Assembly (NCBI GenBank): GCA_023432405.1
Contig: JAEYUQ010000010.1
Location: 1 to 64,000 of the forward strand
Direction: 5' to 3'
DNA: 64,000 bases
DNA from: Actinomycetes bacterium
GTDB lineage: Bacteria; Actinomycetota; Actinomycetes; Mycobacteriales; Mycobacteriaceae
A program made the position numbers and the translations under genes. The notes beneath the pieces were generated by a model. The model searched no databases and had not been told where the DNA came from. It worked only from the letters and a program-made list of their open reading frames with translations. Shown here in pieces: positions 43,268 through 52,695 of this stretch; position 1 is the first letter of the stretch, and each line of letters opens with the position of its first letter.

Positions 43268-44622
43268 GATGCTTCCTCTCCTACTTGAGACTCATCCAGG
43301 ACGGGCAGTTGATCGGCAGTGACAGATACTGGTCTGCCCTCTGTGAGATCCAGTCCGAACAAATCCACAAGCACTGTTTCATAGGAGACACTCTTAGACT
43401 GTGCGGCCAGCTCCTTGGCGCGCACCGTGGGCTGGTGCAGTAACTTGTCCACCACCCGGTGTACCGCGTTTTCCACCTCTGAAAACTCTTCCTCGGAGAT
43501 ACCAGAGGCACGTTTCTTGAGGCGTTTTAACTCTGTCCCGGCAATCACCGCGGCGTGTTTACGCAGCGCCGCAACAGCAGGAGCTACCTCTTTGACCCGC
43601 TGAGAAGACGTGAACTGGTTGAGCTCCTCGCGCACAATGCTCAAAGCCTTCTCCTGCTCACTGTTTTTTGCGGAAGGCGATTCCGTGGTGTGCTGAAGCA
43701 GATCAATGTTCACCAAGGTCATACCCGGTAAGGAACCCAAAGCTTCATCAATATCCCGAGGCATGGAGAGATCAACCAGAATCAGCGGACGCTCCCGAGG
43801 CACCTCGGCTGCAGGCACAATCAGCGAATCCGTACCGATGGCAGATACCACCACATCGGAGCGCAACATGGCGCGGAAGCGATCCTCAAAATCCACAGCC
43901 TCAGCAAGAACTCCGGCCTCCAGGGAGTGCTCCACTACTCGCTCTGCCCTCTGCCGAGTCCGATTAGCAATGATGAGCTTTCCGATACCCCTTCTTCCCA
44001 GTTCCGCTGCAGCCAAGGTGGCCATAGAACCGGCACCTAACACCAGCGCAGTTTTCCCCACATATGTGGGGGATTGTGCCCCCTGCAACGCCCCCTCCTG
44101 CAGAGCGGTGTCCAGCGCCACAGACACCATCGAAGCCCCAGTGTTATCCACCTTGGTTTCTGAATGCACTCTCTTGCTCACGTGCATGGCGGTTTGTGCC
44201 AGGGCATGAAGCACGGGACCTATCGTGCCCAACTCCGAAGAGCGCTGGTAGGCGTTGCGCACCTGCCCCACAATCTGCTGTTCCCCCAGCACCATAGAAT
44301 CCAGCCCGGAGGTCACCAGCATGAGGTGCTCCGTGGCGGCATCTGCGTATCGCACATAGAGGTACTGGCGAAGTTGCTCCTCAGGAACACCGCTGACCTG
44401 GGACAGGACAGTGATCACATCGTGGACACCGTTGTGGAAAGCAACCGTGTTGGCATACACCTCCACACGGTTACAGGTGGAAACAATCATGGCTTCGGAG
44501 AGAGCAGAGCACTCCACAAGCTGTTCTTGTGCTTGATCCTGGGCCTGCGCATCCATGCTGAGGCGCTCTAATAACGTTACTGGCGCCGAGCGATGTGACA
44601 TTCCTACTACCAGGACACTCAC
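43255..44622 (-). CDS. hemA: Glutamyl-tRNA reductase
   Basis: 455 residues. Reduces glutamyl-tRNA(Glu) to glutamate-1-semialdehyde, the committed step of C5 heme synthesis. The catalytic cysteine is in IVSTCNRVEVYA (about residue 50). MVLGEQQIVGQVRNAY, the NADPH motif LVLGAGSMATLAAAEL and the C-terminal dimerisation helices are complete. GTG 44622 is preceded by GGAGAG at 7 nt. First gene of the hemA-hemC pair. Upstream spacer of 230 bp carries two AGGATACCCC direct repeats but no clear operator. Confidence 0.96.
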   Translation of the reverse strand: MSVLVVGMSHRSAPVTLLERLSMDAQAQDQAQEQLVECSALSEAMIVSTCNRVEVYANTVAFHNGVHDVITVLSQVSGVPEEQLRQYLYVRYADAATEHLMLVTSGLDSMVLGEQQIVGQVRNAYQRSSELGTIGPVLHALAQTAMHVSKRVHSETKVDNTGASMVSVALDTALQEGALQGAQSPTYVGKTALVLGAGSMATLAAAELGRRGIGKLIIANRTRQRAERVVEHSLEAGVLAEAVDFEDRFRAMLRSDVVVSAIGTDSLIVPAAEVPRERPLILVDLSMPRDIDEALGSLPGMTLVNIDLLQHTTESPSAKNSEQEKALSIVREELNQFTSSQRVKEVAPAVAALRKHAAVIAGTELKRLKKRASGISEEEFSEVENAVHRVVDKLLHQPTVRAKELAAQSKSVSYETVLVDLFGLDLTEGRPVSVTADQLPVLDESQVGEEASCSQ

Positions 44623-44851
44623 GCAAATCTCTCCGCTTCACACTTGACAACAACTGGTGCGCCCTCAGGCACACCCACGGGCGACAACTCCCTGCCGCCT
44701 ACCCTCTGAGAGGATACCCCTGACAGGATACCCCCAAGATAAAAACGACTATCGGAAGAACTGTGAATCATTAGTTTTAACGATTGATTCGTCTTCTGCA
44801 AGTGAGGCTAGGCTTAAAGCCTTTGTCCTTCAGGTGCTCAACCGTCAGCTG

Positions 44852-45088
44852 TTACCCCAGCGCGGCGCTCAACTCCTCGTTATCCACTTCCCAGCAGGCA
44901 AATTCCTCGCCGTCAATCACCACCACCGGAACCCTATCCCCAAATTCAGCGCTCAGCTCTCCATCCTCATCAATCACTCGGACGCGCAGGGTTGCCCCCG
45001 CCGCCTCCACCACAGGACGTATTTGCTGTTCCACACGCCGACAAGATCCGCAGGTTGTACGAACCATAAGCTCTACTGTGTGCCTCAT
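44852..45088 (-). CDS. Glutaredoxin-like thiol protein (Rv0508-like)
   Basis: 78 residues. The redox motif TTCGSCRRVEQQ sits right after the first strand; DRVPVVVIDGEEFACWEVDNEEL completes a thioredoxin fold of the DUF836 type. The active site is CGSC rather than CPYC, so mycothiol or thioredoxin coupling is undetermined. ATG 45088 has GGAGGAAG at 5 nt. Same strand as hemA and divergent from the SerB-like gene, as in M. tuberculosis. Confidence 0.88.
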   Translation of the reverse strand: MRHTVELMVRTTCGSCRRVEQQIRPVVEAAGATLRVRVIDEDGELSAEFGDRVPVVVIDGEEFACWEVDNEELSAALG

Positions 45089-45281
45089 TCTGCTTCCTCC
45101 AGTGTTCACGCAGTCTCACTTCGGCTTACGATGTTAGACGGAACCGCCGCACGCTCCGAGGCAGTGATGGCCTGAGGCCACCTCCACCCCTCGCGGGCAG
45201 TCATTAGGCGTCCACCGCACAACTGAACACAGGAAACAGCACTAACTCAGCGGCAGGCTGCCGGACATCTAGAGGAGACTT

Positions 45282-46304
45282 GTGGATCCACATACACGCT
45301 CAGGAATTCGCTGGGCCGCCTGGGCGGCCAGTCGAGGCACCACTCGCCGATTCCTTGAGGAAAGGATTGTGCCTCCCCTTGACGACGCCGCTCAACTCCA
45401 AGCAGGTGTGGCTGCTGCGGAAAGTGCGGTAAAAGAAGCATTTGGCCTGGATATTGTGGACTTCACCTCAGGGGTGGAAAGTGTGTCCGGCTCAGTGGAC
45501 GCCGCAGGGGGATTCCACGTCACTCAACCAGACCCCACCATTCCTCAAGACCCAGGGGCGGCAGCCTTCTTTGATATTGATAACACTCTCATTCAGGGCT
45601 CCTCTCTGGTGATGCTGGGGTTAGGGCTCACCCGCCACAAATACGTCACCATCTCACAGCTCATCACAATGGCGTGGAAGCAGCTCAAGTTCAGGGTGTC
45701 TGGGTCAGAGAACAGCCAGGACGTTGCCAAGGGCCGGGAAATGGCTCTCAACATTGTGCGCGGACGCTCAGAATCTGAGCTCATTGCCCTGTGTGAGGAA
45801 ATTTTTGACAAGAAGGTGCCCCGCAAGCTCTGGCCAGGTACGCGCGAACTCGCGGAAGCCCACTTGGCAGCAGGCCAGCAAGTCTGGCTGGTCAGCGCCA
45901 CCCCCGTCCAGGTGGCCCAGGTGCTGGCGCGACACTTCGGCTTCACGGGAGCACTTGGCACTGTCCCAGAGGTGAAGGATGACATCTTCACCGGCAGGAT
46001 GGTGGGAGATATTCTCCACGGCCCAGGCAAGAAAGCTGCGGTGGCGGCGCTGGCGTCCATCGAAGGGTTAGATCTTGAGCGCTGCACGGCGTACTCAGAT
46101 TCCATTAACGACGTCCCGATGCTCTCTATGGTGGGGAATCCTGTGGCTATTAACCCCGATAGACACTTGAGGAAGGAAGCCCTCAAGCGAGGTTGGAGGA
46201 GCGAGGACTTCCGTAACCTCAGGCTCATTGTCCGGGATTATGGTCCGATGGCAGGAGCCGTGGCCAGTATCTTCGGGTGGCGTTGGATGACCAAACACAG
46301 GTGA
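45282..46304 (+). CDS. HAD-superfamily phosphatase, SerB1-like
   Basis: 340 residues. HAD subfamily IB: nucleophile Asp98 and Asp100 in FFDIDNTLIQGSS, motif II Ser in VWLVSATPVQVAQVL, Lys in GPGKKAAVAAL, and acidic motif IV in AYSDSINDVPML. The family includes phosphoserine phosphatase (SerB1, Rv0505c by position) and CicA-like proteins, so the substrate is not certain. The first 90 residues are an extension without known domain. GTG 45282 is supported by GAGGAG 5 nt upstream. Confidence 0.85.
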   Translation: MDPHTRSGIRWAAWAASRGTTRRFLEERIVPPLDDAAQLQAGVAAAESAVKEAFGLDIVDFTSGVESVSGSVDAAGGFHVTQPDPTIPQDPGAAAFFDIDNTLIQGSSLVMLGLGLTRHKYVTISQLITMAWKQLKFRVSGSENSQDVAKGREMALNIVRGRSESELIALCEEIFDKKVPRKLWPGTRELAEAHLAAGQQVWLVSATPVQVAQVLARHFGFTGALGTVPEVKDDIFTGRMVGDILHGPGKKAAVAALASIEGLDLERCTAYSDSINDVPMLSMVGNPVAINPDRHLRKEALKRGWRSEDFRNLRLIVRDYGPMAGAVASIFGWRWMTKHR

Positions 46305-46401
46305 GCGCCCAAGGGACTGGATAAGGAAAACCTACAACCCCTCGCAGGTGGCCCCAGCCAAAGGCCCGCGACTCCACGAGCCACGGGCACATATAAATAA
46401 A

Positions 46402-46423
46402 ACGGACACCACACGGTGTCCGT
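46402..46423 (-). terminator. Rho-independent terminator after the bS22 gene
   Basis: ACGGACACC (46402-46410) pairs perfectly with GGTGTCCGT (46415-46423) around a 4-nt loop. On the minus strand it is followed by TTTTATTTATAT. Located 24 bp beyond the bS22 stop; it may also stop reads from the convergent phosphatase gene. Confidence 0.85.
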
Positions 46424-46446
46424 CCACAGATTGCACGCTGTTAGGT

Positions 46447-46548
46447 TTACTTGCCCAACTTACGACGCTGCACTCGGGTACGACGCAGCATCTTGCGGTG
46501 CTTCTTCTTGGACATACGCTTGCGGCGCTTCTTAATCACAGAACCCAT
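46447..46548 (-). CDS. Small ribosomal subunit protein bS22 (AURKAIP1/COX24-like)
   Basis: A 33-residue, extremely basic peptide: it opens MGSVIKKRRKRMSKKKHRK and ends RRTRVQRRKLGK. This is the actinobacterial bS22 protein, which binds 16S rRNA near the decoding region in mycobacterial 30S subunits. It is much shorter than usual gene-calling cut-offs, but has its own terminator and a plausible upstream region (GAGGAAACC before the ATG). It sits in its conserved place between the SerB1-like and BldC-like genes. Confidence 0.95.
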   Translation of the reverse strand: MGSVIKKRRKRMSKKKHRKMLRRTRVQRRKLGK

Positions 46549-46714
46549 TAGGTTTCCTCACTTCTGTTCTAGAACGTAGTACGTATCTTGTTGTTCATCG
46601 GTAGAGAGCCAAATGAATCCGGACTTCTTCAGACTCAGGGCAAAACACGAATGGAAACAATACTAACCACCGCTAAGGAGTGAGCCAAAACGGTACTCCA
46701 GTCAACACAAAAAA

Positions 46715-46781
46715 CCGTGGCACCACCACACGAATCCCGCTACCCGACTGGACAGCGAGGAATCGGTGGCTAGTGCCACGG
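46715..46781 (-). terminator. Terminator of the BldC-like gene
   Basis: CCGTGGCAC (46715-46723) pairs with GTGCCACGG (46773-46781); on the minus strand the hairpin is followed by TTTTTTG. The loop is long (49 nt) and may fold further. It starts 26 bp after the gene's stop codon. The rest of 46549-46806 is presumed to hold the bS22 promoter. Confidence 0.7.
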
Positions 46782-46806
46782 TGAGACTAACGGCGAGAGA
46801 GGATAA

Positions 46807-46998
46807 CTATCCGACGTCGTAGAAGGAAGCGTCAAGATACTCATTGACAGCCTTCTCGTGAACTCGGAAAGAGCGACCAACGCGCACTGCAGGCAACTCG
46901 CCGGAATGAACCAAGCGGTACACCGTCATCTTGGAAACCCGCATGAGTTCCGCAACTTCAGCAACCGTTAGGAAGGTTCCCTTTTCTTCATTAGCCAT
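46807..46998 (-). CDS. BldC/MerR-like single-domain DNA-binding protein
   Basis: 63 residues. A winged HTH of the excisionase/BldC type: FLTVAEVAELMRVSKMTVYRL forms the helix-turn-helix and VRVGRSFRVHEKAVNEYL the wing and last helix. In Streptomyces BldC is a developmental regulator binding direct repeats; here the position between bS22 and proC corresponds to Rv0500A. Starts considered: ATG 46998 (chosen; MANEEKGTF) and ATG 47004, both served by GAAGGG. Confidence 0.88.
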   Translation of the reverse strand: MANEEKGTFLTVAEVAELMRVSKMTVYRLVHSGELPAVRVGRSFRVHEKAVNEYLDASFYDVG

Positions 46999-47145
46999 AA
47001 TCATTAACCCTTCAAGCTCGTGGCGCGCTGTAGGCTTCCCCTCCCACAGAACGGTCACGCACGTGCTTTGACTAGCTTAGCGTGAACCGAGTTACAACTG
47101 CGACTTATGGGAGAAATTTTTTAGTTAGTCAAGCAAAGTTGCAGG

Positions 47146-47976
47146 TTATTGCTTGTGCGATATTCCTAGAACCCCTAATTCATGGTTACGGTCAGCACAG
47201 GCCTTCGCAGCGCGATAGAAAGCACCCCGCACTCCAGATTCCTCAAGTTCACGCAACGCAGCCACCGTAGTCCCCCCTGGGGAGGACACCTGAGCTCGTA
47301 ATTCAGGCGCAGAAGCCTCAGGCTGTTGCAGCAAGGCAGCAGATCCGCCCATAGAACCAGCCACTAATTCCTCCGCGATGGTGCGCGGCAAACCTAGGTA
47401 CACACCGGCGTCGATAAGGGCTTCTGCAATGAGGAAGAAATAGGCCGGAGAGGAGCCAGAAAGGGCTACCACGGCGTCCATCTGAGATTCCTCCACACGG
47501 ACAACTGTGCCTACCCTCTCCAGGAGCTCCGTGACTAATGCCAGCTGCTCCTGGGTGCAGAATCTGCTCGGCGCCAGAGCACAAACGGCGTGGCGCACCA
47601 CCATAGGAGTGTTGGGCATTACTCGGACCACGGGCGTACCCGCACTGAAGCATTCTTCTAGGCAGTCAATAGTCACCCCGGCGGCCATCGACACAACGAT
47701 GGGGGACTCATCGTTTTCTTCTAGAGTCTCCGCTATATCCGCCGCAATAGAGGGCACCAGAGCGGGCTTGACGGTGAGAAAAACAACATCTGCACCTGTT
47801 ACAGCCTCAACGTTACTGAGCGTCTCAGAGACCCCGTAGCGCTCACGAAGTTCCGCTCCCCGTTCGGAGCGTCGGTTCGAGACGGTGATGTCCGTGGGCG
47901 GAACATCATCAGCCACAAGCCCCGCTATGAGGGCCTCACCGATTTTCCCGCCACCAATTACCGCAATTGAAGTCAT
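47146..47976 (-). CDS. proC: Pyrroline-5-carboxylate reductase
   Basis: 276 residues. Last step of proline synthesis, using NAD(P)H. The nucleotide motif AVIGGGKIGEALIAGL is at the N-terminus; the C-terminal signature AVVALSGSSPAYFFLIAEAL and SSPGGTTVAALRELEES are complete. It lies in the conserved string ppx, coiled-coil membrane protein, proC, BldC-like. A 147-bp spacer follows it before the BldC-like gene. Confidence 0.96.
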   Translation of the reverse strand: MTSIAVIGGGKIGEALIAGLVADDVPPTDITVSNRRSERGAELRERYGVSETLSNVEAVTGADVVFLTVKPALVPSIAADIAETLEENDESPIVVSMAAGVTIDCLEECFSAGTPVVRVMPNTPMVVRHAVCALAPSRFCTQEQLALVTELLERVGTVVRVEESQMDAVVALSGSSPAYFFLIAEALIDAGVYLGLPRTIAEELVAGSMGGSAALLQQPEASAPELRAQVSSPGGTTVAALRELEESGVRGAFYRAAKACADRNHELGVLGISHKQ

Positions 47977-48033
47977 GGGTCACACTATGCCACGAGAGCG
48001 CGCAGGCGGCCGTGGTTCGGGAAAATTCCCCAC

Positions 48034-50580
48034 CTAGCCCAGGGCTATAAGCGGCCCAAAAGTCATAATGATGCCCACCACAGCAGTAAGAATCATCATG
48101 AGGTAGTCATTCTCAGCCTTGCGGAAGATATTGACGCCAAGCACAAGCCCGCCAGTGACGATGAACGCCAGGAGCGCTACCACCAGACGGGAAATACCTA
48201 CGTTCCACAGGAAACTGAATCCAAAGAACACCACAATGCCCACTACCACGCAGACGGCAGCGTTTCCGATGATGGTGCCCCACGACAGCTCTTCGTCATC
48301 GTAGTCCGCATAGTCATAGGCATCGCTGAAAGCCTGCATCGGGGAGGACGGTGCGTGAGGGCTGTGCATGGTCATGACAGCTGCAGCACCTGTGCGAGGA
48401 CGGTTGTCCGGCCGACGCTGCTTGACGGCACCCTCCTCTGGCTCCTCCTCCACCTTATCGGGCAGCATAAAGGTGGGGTTGCCTTCCAGTTTGAGACTCT
48501 CCTGCTGGTGACGAGGCACCGCCTTTCTGCTGGCAGTGGATGGCTGACGAGACTGCACGGCGTCGCTGAGTGACGTTCCAGCCGCCAAGCGGGCCACCGT
48601 ACTGGGGCGTTGCTCCTGGCGTGCAGCCTCCGCCGCCACCTGCGCGGTACGGGCAGTGCGGTTAGGACGAGGCTGGGGTTCCTCCACCCGAAGCTCATGG
48701 CGAGCACCAGTGGGAGTAGTTTCTCGACTTACCCGAGAGGCAGCCTCTCTACTACTGGTTCGTGGTCTGCGTGCGCGTGCTTCACGGGCTTCACGCCTTT
48801 CTTGCTCACGCTTGTGCTGCTCCTCCCACACCAGTTCCATGTCCCGATCACTGGCTGAGGTTCCCGCCCCCGTAGGACGAGGACGTGGGCGCTCACCCCG
48901 AATCTCACGATCCCTCCTGAGCTCCTGGGCGTCCCTCTGCGCGCGGGAATCATCATCCTCTTCGACACGGCGTTGAGTTCCTGTCTGCGAGGATGAGCGC
49001 ACTCGCTCGGGCCTCTCCATGCGATCAGCATGGTCACGTGCGTCTTCCCTGTCAGGACGCCTCTGAGAACGCTCCTCAGAGACAGGCCGAAGCGTTTCAG
49101 GATCAATAGCTGGGACGGCACCTGTTACAGCCCGCACCTTGGCTTCATGGTCGGCTTTCAGTTTGGCAGCCTGCTCCTCTTGGAGTCTCACCGCCTCTTC
49201 CTGGCGACGCTGCTCCTCAATTTGGGCCTGTTTTCTACGCTCCAGCTCTTCTTCTCGAGCTCGCTCCAAGGCTGCCTGTTCCTTGGCCTCCTGAGCTCTG
49301 CGCTGAGCTTCTTCCACACGCTGTTTAAGCTCTAGCGCCTCCCGTTTGGCTTCCAGGGCACGGTGCCTGGCTTCCTCTTCTGCCTGACGCCTGGCTTCTT
49401 CTTCAGCAGCCTTCCGCCTGGCTTCTTCCTCTTGAGCTTTACGCCGAGCAGCCTCTTGTGCTCTGAGCTGCTCTTGCATCTGCCTGAGGAATTCTTCCTC
49501 ACGGGCACGCCGCTCTGCTTCTTCCTGCAGTGCGCGCCTTTTAGCCTCTTCCTTGGCTTTTCTACGGGCATCTGCTTCAAGTTGTGCCGCCCGAGCCTGG
49601 TTTTGTGCCTCCCGAATAGCCTTCTCTTGGGCTTCCCGAAGCTGCTTGGCCTCCAGAGCGGCTATATCGGCAGCTCGGCGCTTTTCTTCCTGAATTCTGC
49701 GAGCCTCTTCCTGAGCCTCCTGAATTTCCAGGGCTTCCTGCCGGGAGCGCTCCAGCTCTTGAGCTAAACGCTCAGCTTCGCGCTGGCTCTCAGCACGCTT
49801 CGCCTCATACTCAATTTGCGTGCGGCGCAGTTCTTCTTTCTGCTCTTCTAGCTCTTGACGACGCCGCTCAAGCTCCATTTTCTGAGACTGGCGACGATCC
49901 TCTTGCTGACGCTCCAGCTCTCGCTGAAGGATCATCTCAGCTTCTCTGCGTTCCTGCTCTTCACGCTGGCGGGCCCGCAACTGAGCTTGCTGCTGATCCA
50001 CATCGGGGGTACCAAAACCTCCGGTATCAGTGCGCTCAAAGGGACTGGAAGCGCGGTTTACTCTGCGATAGCCCTCAGCCACAGAGGCACTAGATACCCC
50101 AGAGGAACCGTAGAAGTCTGTGGATCGTCCGTACTCCTCCCGCGATGGGGTGTACTCATCCCGAGCACTGCGGTACTCCTGCCCAGCGGTGGAGTAATCC
50201 GAGTCATAACTTACTGACCTTGGTTTCGGACGGATTTGATGCACTGGACGCTGGGATTCAATATTAACAGGCCCACGCTGACGAGACTTCCCTGGGCGAG
50301 AAGGGGTTTCCGCATAGTCTGTAGCCCACGCCACGGTGAGGGACGTTGCCGGGTGAGACTGCGAACGGGATTCGTCACTCAGAGAGGATGACGAAGGGGA
50401 CTCATCGAGGGAATCGTCCTCGTCATAGTCCTCGTAGTAGGTGTCCGAGTCAGCATAGGATTGGTAATCTTCACCGGCACGATAGCCCGACTGCGTATAA
50501 GCAGAGACCTGATCGGCATCCTCATCTTTAGCGATTGCCAACAAGTCAGCTACGGTGAGCTGTCGATTTTGTTCGCTCAT
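48034..50580 (-). CDS. Large coiled-coil membrane protein (Rv0497-like, expanded)
   Basis: 848 residues. It opens with LTVADLLAIAKDEDAD, the short motif that starts Rv0497-type proteins, then an acidic Tyr/Ser-rich part to about residue 65. Charged disordered sequence precedes an unbroken Glu/Arg/Gln/Ala coiled coil of about 270 residues (QEEARRKAAEEEARRQAEEE style). A second basic disordered part and three C-terminal TM segments (from about residue 768) end it. Rv0497 itself is about 310 residues, so the coiled coil is a large insertion. Topology suggests a membrane-anchored cytoplasmic rod; cell division or polar growth is a guess. ATG 50580 has AGGA 6 nt upstream. It lies between ppx and proC. 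Confidence 0.8.
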   Translation of the reverse strand: MSEQNRQLTVADLLAIAKDEDADQVSAYTQSGYRAGEDYQSYADSDTYYEDYDEDDSLDESPSSSSLSDESRSQSHPATSLTVAWATDYAETPSRPGKSRQRGPVNIESQRPVHQIRPKPRSVSYDSDYSTAGQEYRSARDEYTPSREEYGRSTDFYGSSGVSSASVAEGYRRVNRASSPFERTDTGGFGTPDVDQQQAQLRARQREEQERREAEMILQRELERQQEDRRQSQKMELERRRQELEEQKEELRRTQIEYEAKRAESQREAERLAQELERSRQEALEIQEAQEEARRIQEEKRRAADIAALEAKQLREAQEKAIREAQNQARAAQLEADARRKAKEEAKRRALQEEAERRAREEEFLRQMQEQLRAQEAARRKAQEEEARRKAAEEEARRQAEEEARHRALEAKREALELKQRVEEAQRRAQEAKEQAALERAREEELERRKQAQIEEQRRQEEAVRLQEEQAAKLKADHEAKVRAVTGAVPAIDPETLRPVSEERSQRRPDREDARDHADRMERPERVRSSSQTGTQRRVEEDDDSRAQRDAQELRRDREIRGERPRPRPTGAGTSASDRDMELVWEEQHKREQERREAREARARRPRTSSREAASRVSRETTPTGARHELRVEEPQPRPNRTARTAQVAAEAARQEQRPSTVARLAAGTSLSDAVQSRQPSTASRKAVPRHQQESLKLEGNPTFMLPDKVEEEPEEGAVKQRRPDNRPRTGAAAVMTMHSPHAPSSPMQAFSDAYDYADYDDEELSWGTIIGNAAVCVVVGIVVFFGFSFLWNVGISRLVVALLAFIVTGGLVLGVNIFRKAENDYLMMILTAVVGIIMTFGPLIALG

Positions 50581-50684
50581 TCCCAATCCTGTCTCAGCTG
50601 TCCCAAACGGAGTCCTTCGCGTGAATATAACTTAGTTGATTTTACAAAATTCAACATAGTTAGATCCGCGCTACATCTTACAGC

Positions 50685-51611
50685 TCAGCTTCCCTGTTCC
50701 ATTCGCCGCAAAATAACTCCCTCTCGAAGCGCCCAGGGACATATTTTCACTGATTCCAGCTTCAGAGCACGCATTGCAGCCTCAGCCACCAAAGCCCCGG
50801 CCACAATCTGGTGGGATCTATCGCTACTGACACCCTCCAGCTCTGCGCGGTCTGCCGCAGACATTCGTGAAATAAATGCAACCAGCTGACGCACACCCGG
50901 CGCAGTGAGTTCTCTGGTGACATACAGCCCAGCGGAGGACGGTGCTGCACCCGTCAGACGTGCCAGAGATCGGAATGTCTTGGAGGTTCCCACCGCCAAG
51001 TCGGGTTTTCCGCACTCCAAAATCTGACGTGCCGGTTCTGCTAACTCGGCGTCAATGAAGTCCCGAAGCAGGTTCACTTTCTTACGTTCTGGGGGATCAG
51101 TGTCAAACCATTCATGGGTCAGCCGTCCTGCGCCTAAATCCAGTGACACCGCCAAATCTGGAAGCTCGTCTCCACCCGTGGATATTTCGAGAGAGCCACC
51201 CCCAATATCCAGGTTTGTCAGATGTCCGACATGCCAGCCATACCAGCGTCTCACCGCCAGGAAAGTCAGGCTGGCTTCATCCACTCCAGAAAGTACTTCC
51301 AGGCGAACACCCGTCTCTTTCTCCACCTTGTCCAAGACCTCCGTGGAGTTCGTGGCGGAACGCACGGCCGAGGTGGCAAAGGCTTGAAGCTCGTCACATT
51401 TGAGCTTGTGCGCCAAATCTTTGGCCTCTGATACAGACTTCACCAGCTTCTTAATACCGACAGTGGAGATCCTGTCGTCTTTATCCACATAGTCAATCAG
51501 GCGGAGTGTTTCTTTCCAATCACTCATAGCAGTGGGACGACCACCGCGTTTAACGCTCACCACAACCAGGTGAACCGTATTACTACCTACGTCTAGGACT
51601 CCTAATCTCAC
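50685..51611 (-). CDS. ppx: Exopolyphosphatase (Ppx/GppA family)
   Basis: 308 residues, a single ASKHA module. Phosphate 1 loop GVLDVGSNTVHLVVV at the start and phosphate 2 loop LTNLDIGGGSLEIS near residue 135 are both intact. Hydrolyses inorganic polyphosphate or pppGpp; M. tuberculosis Rv0496 by position. GTG start. Only 32 bp separate it from the divergent gene at 51644. Confidence 0.93.
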   Translation of the reverse strand: MRLGVLDVGSNTVHLVVVSVKRGGRPTAMSDWKETLRLIDYVDKDDRISTVGIKKLVKSVSEAKDLAHKLKCDELQAFATSAVRSATNSTEVLDKVEKETGVRLEVLSGVDEASLTFLAVRRWYGWHVGHLTNLDIGGGSLEISTGGDELPDLAVSLDLGAGRLTHEWFDTDPPERKKVNLLRDFIDAELAEPARQILECGKPDLAVGTSKTFRSLARLTGAAPSSAGLYVTRELTAPGVRQLVAFISRMSAADRAELEGVSSDRSHQIVAGALVAEAAMRALKLESVKICPWALREGVILRRMEQGS

Positions 51612-51643
51612 GGTTTCATGCTAGTCGGGATAGGCTGTGTGAG

Positions 51644-52573
51644 ATGAACAGATCAGGGAATTCTCAGCCCGTCCACCTCGGATTTCCGCAGGATACTGCC
51701 GCTGCTGCTTCCATCCGGGCTGGCAGGGAAGTTCCACCGGATCACCCGCGCGAGTGGCTGGAGTTTACAGACCCCACCGATGAACTCCACCTTTTCAGTA
51801 TTGATATCACCTGGTTGGAGTCCCACTGGAACTGCACCTTTGGTACCGCTGACTGCCCAGGAATTCAGCGCGACGCCCCAGATGTGGGTTGCTGCCTTCA
51901 CGGCGCCTTTCTGGCCGATGAGGAAGATAGACGCACCCTTGCCGACGCCGTGCAACGTATGCCCTCACAATTCTGGCAGCGCAGTGCGGAGGTTCTCCCC
52001 TTGACGACGTCCCCGGAAGGCAAGGTCCCTGACTCTGTGCCAGAGACTGGTCACGCCGAAACACTGCCCGACGGCAGCCCTGATCTCGAACCGTGGCTGG
52101 AGTGGGACGAGCTGGACGATGATGACGGTAACCCAGAGCCCGCCCTCAAAACGAAGGTGGTGGATGGCGCCTGTATTTTCGCAAACCGATCCGGCTGGGC
52201 TACAGGGGCAGGGTGTGCTCTTCATCAGTGGGCAGTGTCCTGTGGGGAAAATCTCACGGTGGTAAAACCCGAGGTGTGCTGGCAGCTGCCTTTGCGCAGA
52301 ATTGAACAGTATGAGCAGAGACCAGATGGCGTAGAAATTCTGCGCACTACCATCGGGGAGTATGACCGCCGCGGGTGGGGAAATGGCGGCGAAGATTTTG
52401 ACTGGTACTGCTCAGCTGCCCCGGCCTGCCATACCGCTGCCCTCCCGGTGTGGCGTTCTCAGGAGGCAGAACTGCGCGCCCTCATGGGTGATGAATCCTA
52501 CGAGTATCTCGCGCACTACTTGGCTCACCGCCCCGCGCCAGTGTTCTCCCACCCTGCAGAAACCCAACGCTAG
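51644..52573 (+). CDS. Cys-rich conserved protein (Rv0495c-like, YkgJ/DUF3109-type)
   Basis: 309 residues. Cysteines occur in clusters: CTFGTADCPGI, GCCLHGAF, GAGCALHQWAVSCGENL, VCW and WYCSAAPACH. This pattern resembles the metal or Fe-S binding CxxxCC-type proteins of the YkgJ family. A middle insert of about 60 residues is very acidic (DELDDDDGNPEP). The function is not known. Position next to ppx and regX3 matches M. tuberculosis. Confidence 0.75.
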   Translation: MNRSGNSQPVHLGFPQDTAAAASIRAGREVPPDHPREWLEFTDPTDELHLFSIDITWLESHWNCTFGTADCPGIQRDAPDVGCCLHGAFLADEEDRRTLADAVQRMPSQFWQRSAEVLPLTTSPEGKVPDSVPETGHAETLPDGSPDLEPWLEWDELDDDDGNPEPALKTKVVDGACIFANRSGWATGAGCALHQWAVSCGENLTVVKPEVCWQLPLRRIEQYEQRPDGVEILRTTIGEYDRRGWGNGGEDFDWYCSAAPACHTAALPVWRSQEAELRALMGDESYEYLAHYLAHRPAPVFSHPAETQR

Positions 52574-52695
52574 GGTGTGTTCGCCTTCAGCAACAGATTG
52601 CAGCTCATGTGCGGTTCAAGCTGAATTGTCCTCGTTCCTTCCGAACTGCGCTGGACGTATCCGCAGACGGTACCTTCTTTTCCGCACAGAGCACG
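52574..52695. other. Convergent gap between the Cys-rich gene and regX3
   Basis: No clear hairpin plus T-run is visible; both genes end here tail to tail. Confidence 0.3.

Noticed and set aside
44801..44819. Sequence TGAGGCTAGGCTTAAAGCC upstream of hemA, resembling a DtxR iron box
   Set aside because: Only about 11 of 19 positions agree with the consensus and the right half is poor.
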